Source of the DNA: Bacillus sp. MM2020_1
GTDB lineage: Bacteria > Bacillota > Bacilli > Bacillales > Cytobacillaceae
Assembly (NCBI GenBank): GCA_011250595.1
Contig: JAANMP010000006.1
Location: 81,895 to 145,894 of the forward strand
Direction: 5' to 3'
DNA length: 64,000 bases
Notes under the pieces: model-generated
Told to the model about the DNA's origin: nothing
Databases searched by the model: none
What the model saw: only the letters and a program-made list of their open reading frames with translations
Shown here: positions 63,907 through 64,000 of the stretch, piece after piece
Layout of the letters: each line of letters starts with the position of its first letter
Position numbering within the stretch: position 1 is the stretch's first letter
Made by a program: the position numbers and the translations under genes

Positions 63907-64000
63907 AAAAACTTAAATAAGGATGGAGTCATTCCCATTCTTTTTTAGGTTCTATTGATGAAAAATTTAAAAAATTAACTTTAGTTTCATGTTATAATAT

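Overview
The window is chromosomal backbone of a spore-forming member of the Bacillaceae (Firmicutes). The evidence is low-to-moderate GC, strong AGGAGG-type ribosome sites, frequent TTG/GTG starts, S-box riboswitches, and long runs of genes in the order I recall for the Bacillus subtilis yus, suf, yun, yut, yum and yui blocks. Spore-associated genes (CotF-like proteins, YunB, LytH, YutH, a 44-residue basic protein) confirm an endospore former. A Neobacillus-like species is plausible, but that is inference. No rRNA, tRNA, IS element, integrase or CRISPR array was seen.

Layout. 0-6.3 kb: secreted immune-inhibitor-A protease, a divergent histidine kinase, and an OmpR-type response regulator with its own kinase. 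6.4-10.1 kb: a wrecked carboxymuconolactone-decarboxylase-family gene whose two parts lie on opposite strands, then a tungstate ABC transporter operon (tupABC) led by an excisionase-type HTH/periplasmic-binding-domain regulator. 10.3-14.2 kb: azoreductase, UppP, a GalT-like protein and a RodA/FtsW-type glycosyltransferase. 14.4-19.5 kb: Fur-boxed siderophore uptake genes with a FhuF-like reductase. 19.5-20.5 kb: spore coat-like genes. 20.6-26.2 kb: fadNAE beta-oxidation genes behind a FadR operator. 26.3-30.2 kb: yusI, gcvH, yusG, yusF, yusE and yusD, interrupted by a NERD-domain gene and a 52-bp tandem array. 30.2-34.8 kb: metY and metNPQ, each behind its own SAM-I riboswitch. 34.8-40.5 kb: sufCDSUB, with a repeat element inserted before sufB. 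40.5-48.5 kb: a 21-bp-periodic array, then yunFEDCB, lytH, lipA, yutC and yutD. 48.5-56.6 kb: an EAL-domain protein, yutE-yutJ, yuzD, yuzB and yutM. 56.6-64 kb: yumC and yumB (flavin oxidoreductases), a Nudix hydrolase, yuiA-yuiC, pepA, a Gly/Pro/Tyr-rich small protein and a YuxO-like thioesterase.

The genes share several themes: Fe-S assembly (Suf, YutI, YutM) with LipA as a consumer and GcvH as a lipoylated substrate; metal uptake (siderophore, tungstate); sulfur and methionine metabolism under SAM control; fatty-acid degradation; and sporulation. Most of the window is conserved backbone. The unusual material is in regulatory and repeat DNA: a phased 10-bp repeat array at the tungstate regulator, hairpin-forming 52-bp tandem units beside a NERD gene, a 21-bp-periodic array with a second small copy, and a dispersed repeat family in full, deleted and remnant forms that repeatedly abuts stop codons. 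I did not find a clearly new multi-gene system.
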